NCBI GenBank assembly: GCA_964396785.1
Contig: CAYNFU010000014.1
Span: 1-17,323 of the forward strand
Length of the DNA stretch: 17,323 bases
Source: RBG-16-42-24 sp964396785
GTDB taxonomy: Bacteria; Patescibacteriota; Microgenomatia; UBA8517
Direction: 5' to 3'
The position numbers and the translations under genes were made by a program. Shown piece by piece: positions 16,001-17,323 of this stretch. The first letter of the stretch is position 1, and each line of letters opens with the position of its first letter. The notes beneath the pieces are model-generated. The model saw only the letters and a program-made list of their open reading frames with translations. It was not told where the DNA came from and did no database searches.

Positions 16001-17323
16001 TGCTTTTAACGGGGAGCTCCTGGTCTTAAATAAAACAGGAGCTTCGGGCTCAACTGCATTTACCTCAGACGTTGCCAATATCACCTACTCCCAGATCTTT
16101 AACGGAGGAGTTGGCTTAGACTCAACCGGAAATACCCTGGATATCTCAAGGGCCATAGAACTTAATAACTCGGGCAATACCCACACCATCTCGGGGGCGG
16201 TTGTTTCAATATCAGATACGGGTACTCAAACACTGGGAACCCTAGCTAATACGGGAAGTGTCCTTTCCCTTACCCAGAACTATACTACAGCCTCTGGGGC
16301 TCTTCTTAACCTTGCCAATTCGGGAACAGGGGCAGATATTGCCTTTAATACCACTCCCAGCTTAACCATTGGAAATGGCGGGACCTTAACCGTAACCGAC
16401 GGGACAAATACCCTCTTTTCCATTGCAGACGATACTTCCGAGGGTGATGTTACGGTCACGGGAGATTTGGCAGTTAATGGAGCCACCTCGGCCGACATTA
16501 CCTCTTCGAATACCGTAGCCTCGCTTTTTGACGCAACAGTAACTACCTTAAATATCGGAGCAGTAGCCGCAACCTGGGACATAGGAGCGGCAACCGGGAC
16601 GGGCACCATTAACAATGCAACAACGGCGATTACCGGAATCCTGGACGTCAACGGAGGCGACGGAAGCGACTTTGCGGGAGCTGTCAGTTTTAACGATGAC
16701 GTTACCCTAACCCTGGCGGGAACTGAGAACCTGGATATTGCCAATACCACCCAGGGAGCTACTGACTTGGTCTCAATTGCCCCCACCTGGACTGCCGATA
16801 ATTCCGCAGACGCCCTGGCGATAACCACCACATATAACCTTTCAACCGTAGTTGGAACCCAGTACGGGCTGAACCTGGTAAATGCAGACAACGCCGGAAA
16901 TACAGGCGTAATTGACGCTCTGGCACTATTCTCTAACGACCAGGCAACCGAGACCTTAGCGGACGGAGTAATCATCCGACACAATGCAGCCTCGGGAATC
17001 CTAACAGACGCTTTACAAATTGAAAACACAACAGCGGGAGGAACGATTACTAATGCCATAAATATCGTTGAAACAGCCGGAACAATTACGACTGGGCTTA
17101 ACATAGGCTCAGGAGTCGGAACTGCAATTTCTCTCCAGAATGCAGAAACCATCGATAATACCTCAAACGGATCAATTGTCTTTACTGGAGTCGGCCAGAC
17201 CAATAACGGGGCCTTAACCATTGATCTTGAGACCAATACCATTCCCACCTTAACCTCAAGTACAGACACGGTCATAGGCATTGATGAAGACCTGCAGTTC
17301 ATTGGGGCTCAGAGCCTTTCAAC
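13065..17323 (+). CDS. Giant repeat surface protein with an N-terminal MerR-type DNA-binding domain (partial, runs off right edge)
   Basis: One frame stays open from ATG 13065 to the edge: 1,419 codons, no stop. An in-frame TAA at 13032 and no other start codon fix the beginning; there is no Shine-Dalgarno. Residues 8-54 are a MerR/IS607-resolvase-type winged helix-turn-helix: LSIQEAAELLKVTTKTLRRW, then the wing RTTGGHRRY (38-46). A basic linker (55-122) ends in KPQRR. One transmembrane helix is at 123-141, and the positive charges before it put the head in the cytoplasm and the rest outside. From about 150 on the protein is Thr/Ala/Asn/Gly/Asp-rich, with short beta-strand modules, tail-fibre-like turns (YTLPDTTDGTFC, 884-895), Cys pairs (486/493, 895/901) and long repeats (LQNAET at 627 and 1357). 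This suggests a beta-solenoid fibre or adhesin. The head-to-fibre fusion is unusual; receptor, adhesin or tethered regulator are all possible. Full length is unknown. Confidence 0.88.
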   Translation, partial: MPNLPEKTLSIQEAAELLKVTTKTLRRWEASGLLVPARTTGGHRRYLLSQIQDLKGERHGKVTKRRLLEIKGAPLSYQEFEPTKLSAEDLKRSFAHDGPVSKKRFISEFPVLLSKLAKPQRRLVVVSICLFIITLTSTLALKTNLPEKVNSLFAPLKLETSQVGSEVASDNFPKGLVLAESTSANDITFKVTVDSGFEADVDISGILNLSGNSLTSSDDLSIDPVGDDATLGGNLILSDTFTLSVGGGTGTAYSEFANATEGPENAAIAADNDLFVGGDLEVDGITDVATLSIGGDSFTDLTGTGLQVSSNTLEATLGTSIESSEITDDTIKEVDLNVSNSPTSGFVLTYNSSISGFTWTALGSSTTWTDSGTTVYLTDTTDELVLGGTTPLSSAKYSIDGDTDQIQLIVQGNSAQTSNLVVFEQSDGTDVFVLTNAGALTVADTLSVQGATIGLNNDADADSVLGLAAAAGQAGADLYWGDDLVCDASATNCGWAISASSPFTAAGGIIDKADNTNRLRLVYGEVGDVQLEITDAGLGSPAGADALQISLAGSTGITADNVDGIFVNIEGANGTSTDVSGIHIDFDPITGSSDDTFTGLLIDGLTGTSAVETAINIGVGWDTDIDLQNAETVSNSSDGTLVLSGVGQTNNASLTIDFETNAAFPILSSATDTAIGIDEDLTFVGAQTISTSDAADLTIGTNDVNFTATGGSTGNADVDVDGYLQVGGTAELDGALQADGAATFNSTAGFNGVATFNTDVDFSLAAGENVTLTNTTASTDQLSLAVSGVTTDAVEALAIAFTQADDLDATDTNAAISVALTSSSDDADTLYGLNFVDFTGQATPTETAVRLGAGFNNLFEIEGTAGDGFQTFIRATAPTTDRVYTLPDTTDGTFCLSSGNCAGGAGGSKWTDDGAITYLTSQTDNLAVGGTDATSEFFIDIVNGGNVAIKSTGDTENIFDIDANSLTTGSAVDVSSTATAFNGELLVLNKTGASGSTAFTSDVANITYSQIFNGGVGLDSTGNTLDISRAIELNNSGNTHTISGAVVSISDTGTQTLGTLANTGSVLSLTQNYTTASGALLNLANSGTGADIAFNTTPSLTIGNGGTLTVTDGTNTLFSIADDTSEGDVTVTGDLAVNGATSADITSSNTVASLFDATVTTLNIGAVAATWDIGAATGTGTINNATTAITGILDVNGGDGSDFAGAVSFNDDVTLTLAGTENLDIANTTQGATDLVSIAPTWTADNSADALAITTTYNLSTVVGTQYGLNLVNADNAGNTGVIDALALFSNDQATETLADGVIIRHNAASGILTDALQIENTTAGGTITNAINIVETAGTITTGLNIGSGVGTAISLQNAETIDNTSNGSIVFTGVGQTNNGALTIDLETNTIPTLTSSTDTVIGIDEDLQFIGAQSLS
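14166..14234 (+). repeat. Giant-protein module WTDxG, copy 1
   Basis: Encodes a 23-residue stretch beginning WTDSGTTVYLTDTTDELVLG (residues 368-390). It matches copy 2 at 15792-15860 (WTDDGAITYLTSQTDNLAVG) in spacing and hydrophobic pattern, 542 residues later. Each is followed by a Ser/Thr-rich segment and an I-x-I-D/V strand, so a larger module is repeated. Confidence 0.75.
14940..15137 (+). repeat. Giant-protein long repeat, copy A
   Basis: Encodes residues 626-691, including LQNAET, GVGQTNN, LTIDFETN and IGIDEDLTFVGAQ. These align without long gaps to copy B at 17130-17323, 730 residues (2,190 bp) later. DNA identity is obvious in places (GGCCAGACCAATAA in both) but most synonymous sites differ, so the duplication is old. 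Confidence 0.85.
15792..15860 (+). repeat. Giant-protein module WTDxG, copy 2
   Basis: Second copy of the 14166-14234 module (residues 910-932). It follows the Cys-containing turn FCLSSGNC, whereas copy 1 lies upstream of the comparable VCDASATNC turn, so modules are shuffled rather than in strict tandem. Confidence 0.75.
17130..17323 (+). repeat. Giant-protein long repeat, copy B (cut by window edge)
   Basis: Encodes residues 1356-1419, with LQNAET, GVGQTNN, LTIDLETN and IGIDEDLQFIGAQ in the same order as copy A. It continues beyond the window. Copy A is followed by a segment starting TSDAADLTIG, so similar sequence may be expected just outside. Confidence 0.85.

Noticed and set aside
16280..17302. 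A 340-codon open frame on the minus strand opposite the giant gene, and smaller ones at 13421-13708, 13820-14092, 14498-14938, 15272-15700 and 15815-16084
   Set aside because: They are mirror frames kept open by the Thr/Ala/Asn/Gly-rich codons of the real plus-strand gene. Their products are Val/Ser/Pro-rich with no domain, and the plus frame has a clear start, head domain and repeats.
14880..17323. CRISPR array or tandem DNA repeat
   Set aside because: The repetition is at protein level with large spacing and diverged codons; there is no short direct repeat with regular spacers.

Overview
The window looks like a piece of a Patescibacteria (CPR) genome, probably of the Microgenomates group. 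I infer this from the compact, AT-leaning, tightly overlapping genes, the competence genes comEA and a split comEC, a divergent F-type ATPase, and a very long tail-fibre-like surface protein. TGA is used as a stop by several genes, so this is the standard bacterial code rather than the TGA-glycine code of Gracilibacteria. The taxon is a judgement from gene style, not a database result.

Layout: from the left edge to 12696 every gene is on the minus strand. Two transcription groups are visible. The first (4534 down to 1) is leuS, comEA, comEC (competence membrane domain) and a separate metallo-beta-lactamase partner that runs off the left edge. An extended -10 promoter sits so close to leuS that its mRNA is probably leaderless. 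The second group (12696 down to 4980) is an orphan membrane protein with a subunit-c-like hairpin, a phosphoglycerate mutase (gpmI), then atpF, atpH, atpA, atpG, atpD and atpC. Its genes overlap or lie 0 to 8 bases apart. A 445-base gene-free region (4535-4979) separates the groups. A 100-N scaffold gap lies in atpD, flanked by two identical 55-bp copies. It is almost certainly an unmerged contig overlap; collapsing it restores a 457-residue beta subunit.

The F1 group has no gene for subunit a or a normal subunit c. In the upstream position is a 251-residue secreted-then-anchored protein whose last 70 residues resemble a c-subunit hairpin (cytosolic loop with Arg-Asn-Pro). It lacks the glycine-rich first helix and the ion-binding carboxylate. 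Alpha and beta keep their ATP-handling motifs; gamma, epsilon, b and delta are divergent, short or long. This may be a normal ATP synthase with a and c encoded elsewhere, or an F1-like motor with another membrane partner.

To the right, divergent from the ATPase group across a 368-base regulatory region with several perfect dyads, is an open frame from 13065 to the window end: 1,419 codons with no stop. It encodes a MerR/IS607-type helix-turn-helix, a basic linker, one transmembrane helix, and then more than 1,270 residues of Thr/Ala/Asn/Gly/Asp-rich repeats of tail-fibre or beta-solenoid style. This apparent membrane-tethered DNA-binding head on a giant surface protein, next to the odd F1 operon, is the most interesting part of the window.
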